DNA of 64,000 nucleotides from Erythroxylum novogranatense (GCA_029891385.1 CM057225.1:72623387-72687386); one strand, 5' to 3'. Shown: positions 10,043 to 23,269, numbered from the stretch's first letter. The notes: a model not told the origin generated them from the sequence alone. Made by a program: numbers and translations.

Positions 10043-12366
10043 GATACACCTTACACGTGTGTTTTTGGAGAAGGGAGAGAAGCATTCGGTTGATCACCAA
10101 ATGCCTCCCAAATTATTTTCTCTGAACTTTCTCTTATTTTAGAAACTTTGCTTTGAATCTTACACCAATTTTACTTTGAGTAAAATCTACCAACCTGACT
10201 TTTATTTGGTTCGATGGATTGGTATTACTTTCCTTCTAACCACCGAAGCTCTACTCATTACTATTAATACTGAAGATTTTGTTGAAACATCAATTAAGTT
10301 GTATTTAAGTTTTCTGGATATTGTATAAATGTTTTGATGATACTGGATTAGGACTGAAATGCTTGTGAAAATTTGGAGTAAAATAGAATGATACAGAAAT
10401 GCATGAAAGTTAATATACTCTATTTTGTTATGTGAAATGCATGAGAAGTTTAGTAGTGTAGTCTCGATGTATGAATAGACTTGAGGAATGAGTTTGATGA
10501 AAGATCTATGAATAGAGAATGTGCAGAAAATGTATAAGATTGTGAAAATCTAAGTTTAATGAGAGTGATGTTGAAAATGAGAAATTGAAAGTGCAAAAGT
10601 TATAAAAAAAGCAGTAGAGAGAGATAGTGAATGTGAGATTTCGGATTGTTGGTGATTATCATATAAAATCACATTTGATCTGTTTAGATATTGTAATAGG
10701 TGTCGAAATGCAGAATTTATAAGTTTGGAGTGGAGAGAAAAGTTTCTAGAAAATGTCTGGAGAGAGAGTTGGTGAAGCATGCACAGTTATGCATGTAGAT
10801 GCACACTTATGAGTGAAAATAATTTTAGGATTTTTGTGTTTTAATGGTAAGTTTAATTTTGATTTGTTTAGAGTTCGGATTGGATATAGAAAGGTATAAT
10901 AGATGGTTTAGAAATATGTAAATCTAAAAAAATGAAAAAATGGGAAAGAGTTGCAGTTCAATGAAGAAGAGAAGAAATCATGATCATGCCTCAGCAAGAT
11001 CGTGACTTCGTTGAGGAAGGTCACAAATTGTGATGGTGTTGAAGGAGATCGTAAATCACGACCATGCTTCTACAAGATCGCGACATGCTAGTAAAACTCG
11101 CGATCATGGGTCCTTTTTCCAAATAGTTTGTTTCTGAACATCTTTCGGTATTTTTGCTATAACTTATTCACCAGACGTCCAAATGACTTGATTCTTGAAC
11201 CATTAGATTCAAAACATATTTTTCTCATATCCACCAAAAATTATAGCCATCTGAAATGGATTGTTGTTTAATTTAGGATGAACATGTTAAGGATTACTGG
11301 AATATGATAACTGGTATTATTTCACTAAACATACTTCATATTTTGAGTATATTTTAATTAGTAGGTATCCAAATGGAATGATTCTTAATTTAAATTGAAC
11401 TAAGGACATAAGAATACAAAGTTTCTGAAGAGAGTAAATTCTAATTCTATCTCTAGGAATCAAATAATCCGACTTGAAGTTGAATATAGAGTGCATATAT
11501 GCTTTAAGAATAGTCCAAAGTAAATTGAGTATAACTTTGGAGATATTGAATCAAATTGAATGATCTTTATATCATTAGAAAGTTAAGAAATTGGAGAACA
11601 AATTTTTGGAAGAAATTATTGCCTAATTGTATCATTTACATTATCAAAATGATGATGCAAGTTGACCCAAAAGCATGTTGTTAGAAAAATCTGAAAAAGG
11701 GTCATTTGATATGCACGGGCATGAGTTAAGATCTCACACTTGTGATCTTTGGACATGCATAGGTGTGAGTTAAGTTCTCACTCCCATGACTGAATTAATT
11801 TGGACTACACAGCCATGAGTTTTGTGTGCATGGTTGTGACTCTTCTTGGAATGTAAATTGTTTAAGAGGGCTTTGATATTTGAGTGATTTGGTGATAAGA
11901 ATTCGATAAGATACCCAGATTTGCCATTGAACATGCATTGTGCATAATTTCGATATACATAGATATGAATAAGGAAATGTTTATACATTTGTGTAAAAGT
12001 GTAATATTTGTAAATGTGTTTTGTATCACATAAAGGAGCACGTTGGACAACAATCAGCTATTGCCGTACCATCCAGGCAATAACATATTAGAGCGTACTG
12101 TGAGTTAACCAAGGTGATTTCCCTAAGATTGATTGTATTTGTTTAACTTCCAAATATTAAATGTTTGCATTTTATTTATAAATTCCAAACTTAAAGTCTA
12201 AGGAGTTTAATATTTGGGAACGTATTGGAAGTGTTCTATGTGTATTTGAATTCTGAATGTCATGTGAATTATGCCAGACTTAGGTCCAAAGATTATAAGA
12301 TTCTGATTATGTATCATGCTATTTGTATTCTTAACGAAAGTTGAATGCCGGACTTAGGTTTGATGA

Positions 12367-12371
12367 CCATG
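12367..12371. other. E2 target site duplication, left copy (CCATG)
   Basis: CCATG directly before TGTTGG at 12372 matches CCATG at 23270-23274 directly after the other end. A 5-bp duplication is the usual signature of Ty3/gypsy integration. Confidence 0.95.
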
Positions 12372-15300
12372 TGTTGGACCCCGTCGCCGAGGCCCAACAT
12401 TCGGACCACACAAGCACACATAAGCATAGAAGACCCATAACTCACCACAATAGGGGAAAACTTGCAATAGAAAAGTTGGATAGGATTTTTAAGAAAATAT
12501 GTTCCTTACGCTCTCACGGTTCCAACGCCACAGAAAACGCTCAATTTGGATTTGAAAAGAAGTTATGGCAAAAATGCTATTTCAAAGAAAACAACCAAAA
12601 TTGAGCACTACCAACTTCAGGTCAGAATTTGAAAATCTTAAAGGCTTAATTGCCTATTGGTTCCTTCATAACACTTGTAGGTTTATGTCTCTAGTTTAAT
12701 TTAAAACAAGAATTGATTTGATCGGAGCCCTATAGCTCAAGATATCTCAAAATTAGTAAAGTATATTCGGACTTGATCAGTCGACCTCCACCATTTGTTT
12801 CAAACCACCTTTTTCAATTTAAAATAAAAACTGATAAATCAGATGTAGAAAGTTAGAAAAATCTCTTAGAAATCCATCGCTTCGAAAATCAGCTTAATCA
12901 GAGGTCTACACAAATAGTTATGGCCAAAAGAAGGAAGAGGGGTCGGTCGGCCAAAACCGACCCCCAAAAGACGAGCTAGCGACCAGCGCTCGGCATGGCC
13001 GAGCACTAGCGCTCGCGCGTGGGCGAGCGCCCAGCGCTCGGCTATCCGAGCTCCAATTCCAGACTCCGAGCTCTGCAACTTCTAACCTTCATAACTTTTG
13101 ACTCCGAGCTCCAAATTAGACACGGTCGGAAGCGTTGGAAAGCTAGAAGAAAAATCTACATTTTTCAAGAAGGACTTAAGGACAAGCTCGGCCACTAAGG
13201 GAAACAAATATTTACACAAATGCAGATCGACTAGCTCTCCACAAACAGTACTAGAACTTACAAACTCTATAACTTTTGACCCAGGACTCCGAATTAAGCA
13301 AACTTAGTGTCTATGGAAAGGTGAAAAAATTATCTACAACTTTCATGAAGACCACCGACCGATATTCCAACTCTATAAGGGTAAAAAGTGGACTCGAAGC
13401 TTCAGCCTAAGATCTGTCAATTTGACAGTACCTGCATTTAATTCTAACGGCTCACACCTACTAATTTAACACATCATGAATAACTCATAAAACCTCCTGG
13501 GAGAGCTCTACAGCTCGCCTAACACCATCAAGGAGTCATAATAATCCCAGATGACCTATATTAACCCAGAAACTGCAGAAAACACAACATACCCAGAAAT
13601 TACCATATGAGTGCATCAACCTAGAAATTTCAACACTACATCCCACTTCAACAAACTCACACGAAGAGAGTACTAAAGCTCTCCTTCTCTTTCCAAATCA
13701 TAACAAAGTTCAAGCATGGCTTTAATTACATATCAGGATATCCATTAACAGTCAAGTACATAATACAAAATGTTTGAGATGCTCCATGTTTGATATGCTT
13801 ATAAGCTAGTTACTAACTTAATACAAAAGTGGCTAAATTTCTTGGAGTGATGCCCGATGCCTTGCAAGGTTCATCTCTCAACTTGAATTTGCACCTGAGG
13901 AGGGAGAATGGGGTGAGCTAACACGGCTCAGTGGCTAAGAAGTTTATAGCCATCGGGTAATGAGCCACACAACAAAACATTACCAATCCGAAACAATAGC
14001 AATTTATCATATAAAGCTCAAATAATCCAAAATCATCACATAAGCATAACATGAGAGTTCATATCAATCAAACACATATTATGCATCATAAACACAAATA
14101 AATGATGGAATGCACACATTTGGCTCGAGAGTTTCATAAACACGACGGAAACTAAAGTTTACCGTAAACACGACGAGTCCATTTTTGGATCTCGTGGGCC
14201 ACAAGCGGGCTGCCGGGAGAAGGCAAAAAGGGGGGTCAACGTGCACGTGACTTATCGAAGTAGGTTCTCTCTCGCCCAATCACAACCAATTTATGATCAC
14301 ATATTCAAGCACAAGACTAGAATTTTATGCTTCTTTCATTCTTTCGAATCATCATAGTTTCACACTTTACTTTCAAATCAAAGGAATTACACTTTCAATA
14401 TGCACATAATTATCAAAGATAGCACACATAGGGCATTTGCCCATTACACAACAACTATAAAAATGTTACCCACCTATCGTCAGAATCCGAATTCAAGATT
14501 GCCCTTCCTCCTTGTCTTGAGTGGGGTTCTCTTGATTTCCTTCAATTAAATCACACTCTATTCAATAAACACATTTTAAAGGAAAGCATAGCATTCATAA
14601 AAATCAAGCAAAATAAAAGTATACTTTAAACCTAACCTACCCATAAGCCATATATGCTAGAATAACCATAACCTTAGTGAGAAAGTCCCTAAAATCCATA
14701 GATCTCACCTTCTCTTCCATTTTTCTTCAATCACTACACAAACCCTAACTTCCATCTTACACCATTCTTAAACCTAGCTTAAGCAAAGGTAAAACTTACC
14801 TCTCACAAGTAGATTTCTTCTCTTTTTCTCCTTCTTTCTTCCTCCCTTCAAGCCTCCCACGACTCTCCCTCTTCTTGGCCGAAAGTTCTTCTTTTCTCCT
14901 TGGCTCACGATTTTCTTCTCTTCTTTGCTTTTGGGTTCTACGACACTTGCTTCTTCTCCCTTAACAACTTAACTCTTCTTTCAAGACTTAATTCTTTTAT
15001 TCTCAACTTAAAGCCTACCTTCCAAAACTACATAGTTTTGGAGCTCTCCTAACTTACAATGCTTTTGGGCTCTTCCTCTTATAACTTACAAGTAGCTCTA
15101 TTGGGCTCTCCTCCTTCTACAAGCCCACTACACATCATCCATTAATTTCTAATTCTCCTTCTTCTTATTCATTCATTCCTAAAGCCCATACTTTCCAATA
15201 TTAGGTCCAAGCCTTCATTTAAAGTTCCAACTTCTAATTTCCAAGCCCAACATAAAATATCTATATAGACACATAATTAAATCAATTAAGGCAAAATAAA

Positions 15301-15380
15301 AATAATTAACGAATAAATCCATAAATCCATAAATAATTAATTCAAATAAAATAAAATAAAAAAATTTTCGGGGCCCAACA
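12372..15380 (-). repeat. E2 3' LTR (3009 bp)
   Basis: It ends in GGGGCCCAACA next to the polypurine tract. It holds a GC-rich cassette (about 12958-13060), repeated ATAACTTTTGACTCCGA modules (13090-13370) and an intron-like unit (13895-14473). Confidence 0.95.
13895..14473 (-). other. E2 3' LTR: candidate intron
   Basis: The minus strand reads GATAG|GTGGGTAAC at 14473 and CTCCCTCCTCAG|GTGC ending at 13895. The 5' LTR keeps the donor (22358), but its acceptor reads CAT instead of CAG at about 21782. Splicing is inferred. Confidence 0.35.
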
Positions 15381-15395
15381 ATTCTCCCCTCCTAA
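15381..15395 (-). other. E2 polypurine tract
   Basis: The minus strand reads TTAGGAGGGGAGAAT directly before the 3' LTR. Confidence 0.85.
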
Positions 15396-15508
15396 AAGAA
15401 TTTCGTCCTCAAATCCTTACCGAATCCATGAAGAGGTAGGATACTTCTCCTCATGGCTTCCAAAGGTTCCCAAGTCGCTTCTCGGTCGAATGGTTCCTCC
15501 ACAAGACC

Positions 15509-16459
15509 TTAACCAGCCACAATCTTGTTCCTTAACACTTTTTCCTTTGAATCTAAGATCTCCACTGGTTGCTCCTCATAAGTCAAATCCTCTCTCAACT
15601 GAACCTCTGAAGGTCGAACTATATGCGCAGGATCTGATATGTACTTCCTTAGAATCGACACATGAAACACATTGTGAATCTTAGACAACTCCAATGGCAA
15701 ATCTAACTTATAAGCCAAAGGCCCGATCCTCTCAATGATCTCATATGGGCCTATGTACCTCGGGCTAAGCTTACCCTTCTTGCCAAACCTCAAAACACCT
15801 TTCCATGGAGAAGCTCTAAGAAACACCTTCTCACCCACTTCAAACTCCATTTCTTTCCTATGGGCATCTGTGTAGCTCTTCATCCTATCTTGGGTTGCTT
15901 TAAGCCTCTGCTTCACTAACTTCACTTTATCCACAGTAATCTGCACTAACTCAGGTCCTACAAGCTTCCTCTCACCTTCCTCATCCCAACATAAAGGAGT
16001 CTTGCATCTCCTACCATACAGAGCCTCATAAGGTGCCATATGAATTCCCGAGTGATAGGAATTATTGTAAGCAAACTCAATCAAAGGTAAGTGATCATCC
16101 CACGAACCTTTGAAATCCAACGCGCAAGCTCTCAACATAGCCTCCAAAGTTCGTATCTTCCTCTCCGATTGTCCATCAGTCTGTGGATGGAAAGCTGTAC
16201 TGAAATGCAATCTAGTCCCCAGAGCCTCCTACAAACTTTCCCAAAATCTGGAGGTAAACCTAGGATCCCTATCAGACACTATCGAACTCGGAATCCCATG
16301 AAGTCTGATTACCTCATCTACATACTTCTTAGCCAAAACATTCAAAGAATCCGTCTGTTTAATTGGCAAGAAGTGGGCTGACTTAGTCAGCCTATCCACA
16401 ATCACCCAAATAGCGTCATGCTTCTTGCTAGTCCTCGATAATCCCATCAAAAAATCCAT
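15509..16459 (-). pseudogene. E2 integrase core and C-terminus, broken
   Basis: Piece 16229-16459 holds the core start ([40 protein letters not shown]). It ends at a TAG where sister copies read Gln. Piece 15509-16210 (233 residues) continues with FHPQTDGQSERKIRTLE, the third catalytic acid, then FAYNNSYHSGIHMAPYEALYGRRC, GEKVFLRASPWKGVLRFGKK and the YIGPYEI block. The chromodomain lead (EILDSKEKVLRNKIV) is readable, but the remaining chromodomain is out of frame by about 15500. All three catalytic acids are present, so inactivation is by stops and frameshift only. Confidence 0.88.
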
Positions 16460-16471
16460 GGTAATCTTCTC

Positions 16472-17272
16472 TCATTTCCATTCCGGAATCGGCAAAGGAT
16501 TAAGCTTGCCCGAAGGTGCTTGGTGTTCAGCTTTCACTTGCTGACACACTAAACATCTTTTAGCATACTCTGCCACATCTTTCCTCATTCCCTTCCACCA
16601 AAAATGGTCTTTCAAATCCCAATACATCTTAGAACTCCCTGGGTGCATTGCATAAGGAGTGTTATACGCCTCGTCAAGGATCTCATCCTTCAGCTCTAAC
16701 ACGTCTGGAACACACAATCTCTTGCCCATAACCATCAATCCATCTTCCTTCACCTCTACTTCAGAAGGCTTGCCATCTTTTATCTCTACTCTAAGCTTAC
16801 TCAAGTACTCATCCCGTTCCTGTAATTCTTTGATCTTCCCCCTCAACACTGGTCTCACTCTGAAATTTACCAAAATACAGGCAGGCTTAACTTGCCTCAA
16901 TGTCACATCAAGTTTGGCTAATTCCTTCAGCAAGGGAAGGTACACTGTTTCCACATGTGCCATAGTGGACTTCCTACTCAATGTATCAGCTACCACATTA
17001 ACTTTCCCCGGATGGTAGTCTATCACCAAATCATAATCTTTTAATAACTCCAACCATCGCCTCTGCCTCAAATTCAAATTTCTTCGAGTCAACAAGTACT
17101 TAAGGCTCTTATGGTCCGTAAATACTCTAGTAGTAACTCCATACAAGTAGTGTCTCCAAATCTTCAATGCGAAAATAATAGTAGCCAACTCCAAATCATG
17201 AATAGGGTAGTTCATCTCATAAGGCTTCAATTGCCTCGAAGCATAGGCAATCACTTTCTCTCCTTGCATCAA
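16472..17272 (-). pseudogene. E2 RNase H and integrase zinc domain
   Basis: This 266-residue piece runs from the RNase H middle ([63 protein letters not shown]) to the integrase HHCC region ([37 protein letters not shown]). It ends with PIPEWK and a TGA where sister copies read Trp. The FTDHKSL Asp missing in E1 is kept here. Confidence 0.88.
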
Positions 17273-17280
17273 TACACATC

Positions 17281-18159
17281 CTAAACCCTTCCCTGAAGTC
17301 CATCAGACACAATGTATCCGTCATCACCATAGGGTAATGTCAAAATCGGTGCAGTAGTAAGCCTATTCTTTAACTCCTCAAAACTACTATGGCACTCCTC
17401 AGTCCACTCAAACTTCTGATTCTTTCTTGTCAGTTTGGAAAGTGGAGCAGCTATCATAGAAAAGCCCTGCACAAACCTCCTGTAATAACCAGCTAGTCCT
17501 AAGAAACTTCTCACTTCAGCCACATTCTTAGGTGCTTCCCATTTAATCACAGCCTCTATCTCTTGTGGATCCACATGTACTCCATGCTCTGAAATCACAT
17601 GCCCGAGAAATACTACTTCCCTTAACCAAAATTTGCACTTATCGAATTTGGCATACAGCTCATTCTTTCTCAAAGTCTCCAAAGCAACTCTCAAATGATC
17701 CTCGTGCTCCTCATCACTCTTAAAATAGACCAATATATCATCAATAAAGACAATGATAAATTGATCTAGGAAAGACTTGAAAACTCTATTCATCAAATCC
17801 ATAAAGACTGCAGGAGCATTCGTTAACCCGAAAGGCATAACCAAAAACTCAAAGTGGCCATACCTCGTCCTAAAAGCACTCTTGGACACATCGGTCTCCT
17901 TAATCCTCAACTGATGATAACCCGATCTCAAATCTATCTTGAAAAAGACTCTCGCTCCTTGCAATTGGTCAAACAAATCATCTATGCGCGGGAGCGGATA
18001 TCGGTTCTTAATGGTGGCATGATTCAACTTCCTGTAATCCACACATATCCGCAACGACCCATCCTTCTTCTTCACAACAAGACCGAGCTCCCCAAGAAGA
18101 GCTCGCCTAATGTAACCCTTCTCTAAAAGATCCTCCAATTGCTCCTTAAGCTCTCTCAA
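17281..18159 (-). pseudogene. E2 reverse transcriptase
   Basis: This 292-residue piece holds the complete RT core: [53 protein letters not shown] and catalytic FIDD at residues 138-141, with the connection domain after it ([32 protein letters not shown]). A frameshift in the first RNase H motif (around [13 protein letters not shown]) ends it, where sister copies read a YSDAS motif. A second frame change near 18156 separates it from the protease. The catalytic site itself looks intact. Confidence 0.9.
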
Positions 18160-18953
18160 TTCAATTGGGCCATCCGGTAAGGCGGAATCGAAATCGGCGT
18201 AGTACCTGGAAGAAGCTCAACTGGAAACTCAATTTCCCTCGGAGGAGGTAGTCCTGGCAATTCCTCGGGAAAGACGTCCGGAAATTCCCTGACTATAGGA
18301 ATATCCTCCAACCTCCCTCTATTTGCCTCCGTGTCTAACAAATAGGCCAAAAACGCCTCACACCCCTTACTCATCATTCTCTCTGCTGTCATAGCCGAAA
18401 CAATCCGAGGCGGACTGACTTTTCTATCTCCCAGGAATACCACTTTGCTACCATCCTCTAGCTCGAATTTCACTGTCTTCTGCTTACAGTCTAAGTTGGC
18501 ATGATACTTCTCTAAGGTATCCATACCTAGGATCACATCTAATCCTCCCATCTTCAAAGGCATCAAATCCACCACAAACTTCCCTCCACTAATCTCTATC
18601 TCACAATCTCTATACACTTGACTGATGAAAATAAACTGGTCGATCGGAGTACTCACCATCAGCGAAGTATCCAATGGGCTCAAGACTCTACCACATACAG
18701 TTCTACCCGACGACACAAAGGAGTGGGTAGAACTCGGATCAATCAAAGCAAGAACATCAACATCAAACAGTTTAATCATACCCGTTACCACTTCTGGAGC
18801 GGTCTCTGCCTCCTCTCGAGTCATAGCAAACACTCTAGCTGGTGCTTGCCCCCTGGATCTATCTGGAGGATAAGCTCTCTTAGGTACACCAGAGCTACCC
18901 ACTTCCGTCACAGCTTTTTGTCCCACTGCCTCTGTCCTTCTGGAAGCTTGCAT
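18156..18953 (-). pseudogene. E2 aspartic protease region, active-site Gly replaced
   Basis: This 265-residue piece holds QAPARVFAMTREEAETAP (36-53), then the active-site loop ALIDPSSTHSFVS at 69-81. The D-P-G-S loop has become D-P-S-S. DVILGMDTL follows, as does the FPDVFPEELPGLPPPREIEF linker toward RT. It is more intact than the E1 version except for the loop. The Gly to Ser change probably kills activity. Confidence 0.85.
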
Positions 18954-19850
18954 CTGTGATCCCTCTCTTCTATCCGACTTAGGACACCGTCACATGTGTC
19001 CTTTTGCTCACAATCAAGCATGCTCCTGTCAATCATGACATTCTCCTCTATGGGGATACCCACAGTGCTCACACTTGGGAAGAGGTGGCCTCTCCCCATC
19101 TCCTCTTCTACTGCCGCCCACCGTTGAGGCTTGGTGAGAAACAGTAGAAGTCCTCATCGGTCTAGGCCGACTCCCACCGGTGCTCCTCTCCTCAGATTGC
19201 ACAGGAAAAGTTCTGGCACTTCTCTCAGGTATAGAAGTACCACCTCTCCTCCTGAACTGCTCTCTTCCCTTCCTCTTTCTGCTAACTGCACTCTTGATGT
19301 TTTCAATGTTCTCAACCCTCAGAGCCGCTTCAACCAGCTGCTAAAAATCAGAAAAATTCTGCACCACTACCTTCTCTCTGATAGCTAGGTGTAGTCCCGA
19401 CTCAAACCTGCGGCACTTGGCAGCCTCACTGAACATCAGCTCCGAAGCATACCTCGACAACTGAGTAAACCGGCGCTCATACTCAGCAACAGTCATTTCC
19501 CTCTGGGTGAGACTCAAACTCCCTCTGCTTCTGCTGAATGTACACCTCAGACAGATACTTCTTCCCAGACACAACAGAAGTCTCCCATGTCAACCCTATT
19601 GGTCTCGTCTGACTCCCTGGCACAGTCTCCCACCAATGCAAGGCATCACCACAAGCGATCGGCAAGATAAACCACTCTCTCATCATCCTCGCACTCCATC
19701 TGATCCAAGATCCTTTCGGTTTTCCTCAACCAAGTCTCAGCTTCCTCAGGATCCGTGGTCCCGTGGAAATCTACCGCCCATACTTCCTCAACTTGTCAAA
19801 CTGTCTCCCTCTTAGTCAAATAACTAGAGCTCGTGGCATTTGACCCATAG
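18908..19850 (-). pseudogene. E2 gag, broken
   Basis: Recognisable gag pieces lie in three frames: GDALHWWETVPGSQTRP (19483-19686), MTVAEYERRFTQLSRYASELM and CRRFESGLHLAIREKV (19341-19574, stopping at TAG for Gln), and a frame-scrambled zinc-knuckle stretch at 18960-19090. The set matches the better kept gag of E3. Confidence 0.75.
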
Positions 19851-20238
19851 CTTTGAACAAATGCTTGGGTAAATGCAGAACAATCTCGGATCAAGAGTGG
19901 CGCTTGCTCGATCGACTAGGTGATCACGAGTCTGAGATCGAAGGGGCTCACTACTTTGCCCTAGAGGGGCCTCAGCCACTCCCGGGGCTACGGACTAATC
20001 CGTGCTCTCCTCTCTCAGTGGAGAGTCAGGTGTAATAGAACCTTGCATAACTCATCGTGTCTTTCTACGAGGTGGCATCTTACTCCTTCAATGAAAACAT
20101 TTACTGATTAGCTACATTTCTTTTTAATCTTAGTTCCTATATGTATGCATGAGATGCATGTCACTTAATGCAAACCATCAATTCATAATGCAAACATTTA
20201 ATCACATATCACAATAAAAGCCTAGGAGTGAAACCTAA

Positions 20239-20250
20239 GCTCTGATACCA
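20239..20250 (-). other. E2 primer binding site (initiator Met tRNA)
   Basis: The minus strand reads TGGTATCAGAGC, five bases from the 5' LTR that starts at 20256. Confidence 0.9.
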
Positions 20251-20255
20251 AACAA

Positions 20256-23200
20256 TGTTGAACCCCGTCGTCGAGGCCCAACATTCGGACCACACAAGCA
20301 CACATAAGCATAGAAGACCCATAACTCACCACAATAGGGGAAAACTTGCAATAGAAAAGTTGGATAGGCTTTTTAAGAAAATATGTTCCTTACGCTCTCA
20401 CGGTTCCAACGCCACTGAAAACGCTCAATTTGGATTTGAAAAGAAGAAGTTATGGAAAAAATGCTATTTCAAAGAAAACAGCAAAATTGAGCACTACCGA
20501 CTTCAGGTCAGAATTTGAAAATTTAAAGGCTTAATTGCTGATCGGTTCCTTCATAAAACTTGTAGGTTTATGTCTCTATTTTAATTTAAAACAAGAATCG
20601 CTTTGATCGGAGCTCTATAGCTCAAGATATCTCAAAATTAGTAAAGTATATTCGGACTTGATCAGTCGACCTCCACCCTTTGTTTCAAACCACCTTTTTC
20701 AAATTAAAATAAAAACTGATAAATTAGATGTAGAAAGTTAGAAAAATCTCTTAGAAATCTATCACTTCGAAAATCAGCTTAATCGGAGGTCTACACAAAT
20801 AGTTATGGCCAAAAGAAGAAAGAGGGGTCGGTCGGCCAAAACCGACCCCCAAAAGACGAGCTAGCGACCAGCGCTCGCTATCCGAGCTCCAATTCCAGAC
20901 TCCGAGCTTTGGCAAACCGAGCGCTGGCTATCCGAGCTCCAATTCCAGACTCCGAGCTCTGCAACTTCTAACCCTCATAACTTTTGACTCCGAGCTCCAA
21001 ATTAGACACGGTAGAAAGCGTTGGAAAGCTAGAAGAAAAATCTACATTTTTCAAGAAGGACTCAAGGACAAGCTCGGCCACTAAGGGAAACAAATATTTA
21101 CACAAAAGCCGATCGACTAGTTCTCCACAAACAGTACCAGAACTTACAAACTCCATAACTTTTGATCCAGGACTCCGAATCAAGCAAACTTAGTGTCTAT
21201 GGAAAGGTAAAAGAATTATCTACAACTTTCATGAAAATCACCGACCTATATTCCAACTCTATAAGGGTCAAAAGTGGACTCGAAGCTTCAGCCTAAGATC
21301 TGTCAATTTGACAGCACCTGCATTTAATTCTAACGGCTCACATCTATCAATTTAACACATCATGAATAACTCATAAAACCTCCTGGGAGAGCTATACAGC
21401 TCGCCTAACACCATCAAGGAGTCATAATAATCCCAGATGACCTATATTAACCCAAAAACTGCAGAAAACACAACATATCCAGAAATTACCACATGAGTGC
21501 ATCAACCCAGAAATTTCAGCACTACATCCCACTTCAACAAACTCACATGAAGAGAGTACTAAAGCTCTCCTTCTCTTTCCAAATCATAACAAAATCCAAG
21601 CATGGATTTAATTACATATTAGCATATCCATTAACCGTCAAGTACAGAATACAAAATGTGTGAGATGCTCCATGTTTGATATGCTTATAAGCTAGTTACT
21701 AACTTAATACAAAAGTGGCTAAATTTCTTGGAGTGATGCCCGATGCCTTGCAAGGTTCAGCTCTCAACTTGAATTTACACATGAGGAGGGAGAATGGGGT
21801 GAACTAACACGGCTCAGTGGCTAACAAGTTTATAGCCATCGGGTAATGAGTCACACAACAAAACATTACCAATTCGAAACAATAGCAATTTGTCATATAA
21901 AGCTCAAATAATCCAAAATCATCACATAAGCATAACATGAGAGTTCATATCAATCAAACACATATTATGCATCATAAACACAAATAAATGATGGAATGCA
22001 CACATTTGGCTCGAGAGTTACATAAACACGACGGAAACTAAAGTTTACCGTAAACACGATTTAGTCCATTTTCGGATCTTGTGGGCACTGGCGGGCTCTT
22101 AGGAGAAGGCAAAAAGGGGGGTCAACGTGCACGTGACTTATCGAAGTAGGTTCTCTCTCACCCAATCACAACCAATTTATGATCACATATTCAAGCACAA
22201 GACTAGCATTTTATGCTTCTTTCATTCTTTCGAATCATCATAGTTTCACACTTACTTTCAAATCAAAGGAATTACACTTTCAATATGCACATAATTATCA
22301 AAGATAGCACACATAGGGCATTTTCCCATTACACAACAACTATAAAAATGTTACCCACCTATCGTTGGAATCCGAATTCAAGATTGCCCTTCCTCCTTGT
22401 CTTGAGTGGGGTTCTCTTGATTTCCTTCAATTAAATCACCCTCTATTCAATAAATACATTTTAAAGGAAAGCATAGCATTCATAAAAATCAAGCAAAATA
22501 AAAGTATACTTTAAACCTAACCTACCCATAAGCCATATATGCTAGAATAACCATAACCTTAGTGGGAAAGTCCCTAAAATCCATAGATCTCACCTTCTCT
22601 TCTATTTTTCTTCAATCTCTACACAAACCCTAACTTCCATCTTACACCATTCTTAAACCTAGCTTAAGCAAAGGTAAAACTTACCTCTTACAAGTAGATT
22701 TCTTCTCTTTTTCTCCTTCTTTCTTCCTCCCTTCAAGCCTCCCACGACTCTCCCTCTTCTTGGCCGAAAGTTCTTCTTTTCTCCTTGGCTCACGATTTTC
22801 TTCTCTTCTTTGCTTTTGGGTTCTACGACACTTGCTTCTTCTCCCTTAACAACTTAACTCTTCTTTAAAGACTTAATTCTTTTATTCTCAACTTAAAGCC
22901 TACCTTCCAAAACTACATAGTTTTGGAGCTCTCCTAACTTACAATGCTTTTGGGCTCTTCCTCTTATAACTTACAAGTAGCTATATTGGGCTCTCCTCCT
23001 TCTACAAGCCCACTACACATCATCCATTAATTTCTAATCCTCCTTCTTCTTATTCATTCATTCCTAAAGCCCATACTTTCCAATATTAGGTCCAAGCCTT
23101 CATTTAAAGTCCCAACTTCTAATTTCCAAGCCCAACATAAAAATATCTATATAGACACATAATTAAATCAATTAAGGAAAAATAAAAATAATTAACGAAT

Positions 23201-23269
23201 AAATCCATAAATCAATAAATAATTAATTCAAATAAAATAAAATAAAATAAAAATTTTCGGGGCCCAACA
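20256..23269 (-). repeat. E2 5' LTR (3014 bp)
   Basis: It pairs with 12372-15380. The largest difference is in the GC-rich cassette (about 20860-20960), where a roughly 60-bp unit (CTATCCGAGCTCCAATTCC...) is doubled here. The 3' LTR instead has CGGCATGGCCGAGC and CGCGCG palindromes. Confidence 0.95.

Larger units (their letters stand above)
9764..12371 (+). repeat. E5 left LTR, first piece
   Basis: This stretch aligns with the right E5 LTR from 48367 onward (AAAATGATTGTACATGC, GACATTTT-AGGTATAATTGA and many later blocks such as CATTGAACATGCATTGT near 11925 and 50667). Identity is only about 70% by eye. It is interrupted at 12371 by E2 and continues at 23275. It holds a G-box palindrome (10010-10042), a cassette of GATCGTGAC-type palindromes (about 10975-11110) and a second repeat patch (about 11715-11850). 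Small open frames here are not supported as genes. Confidence 0.75.
12372..23269 (-). mobile_element. E2: complete Ty3/gypsy chromovirus-like element (10,898 bp)
   Basis: LTRs are 12372-15380 (3') and 20256-23269 (5'). The primer site, polypurine tract and CCATG duplications are intact. It is inserted in the left LTR of E5. Termini are TGTTG...CAACA, a different subfamily from E1 and E4 and shared with E3. The two LTRs are about 96% alike by eye outside the GC-rich cassette. All coding modules are present on the minus strand but broken. Confidence 0.96.

Noticed and set aside
9764..12371. An independent full element separate from E5
   Set aside because: The stretch lacks its own ends and continues collinearly at 23275 and 45455 when the insertions are removed.
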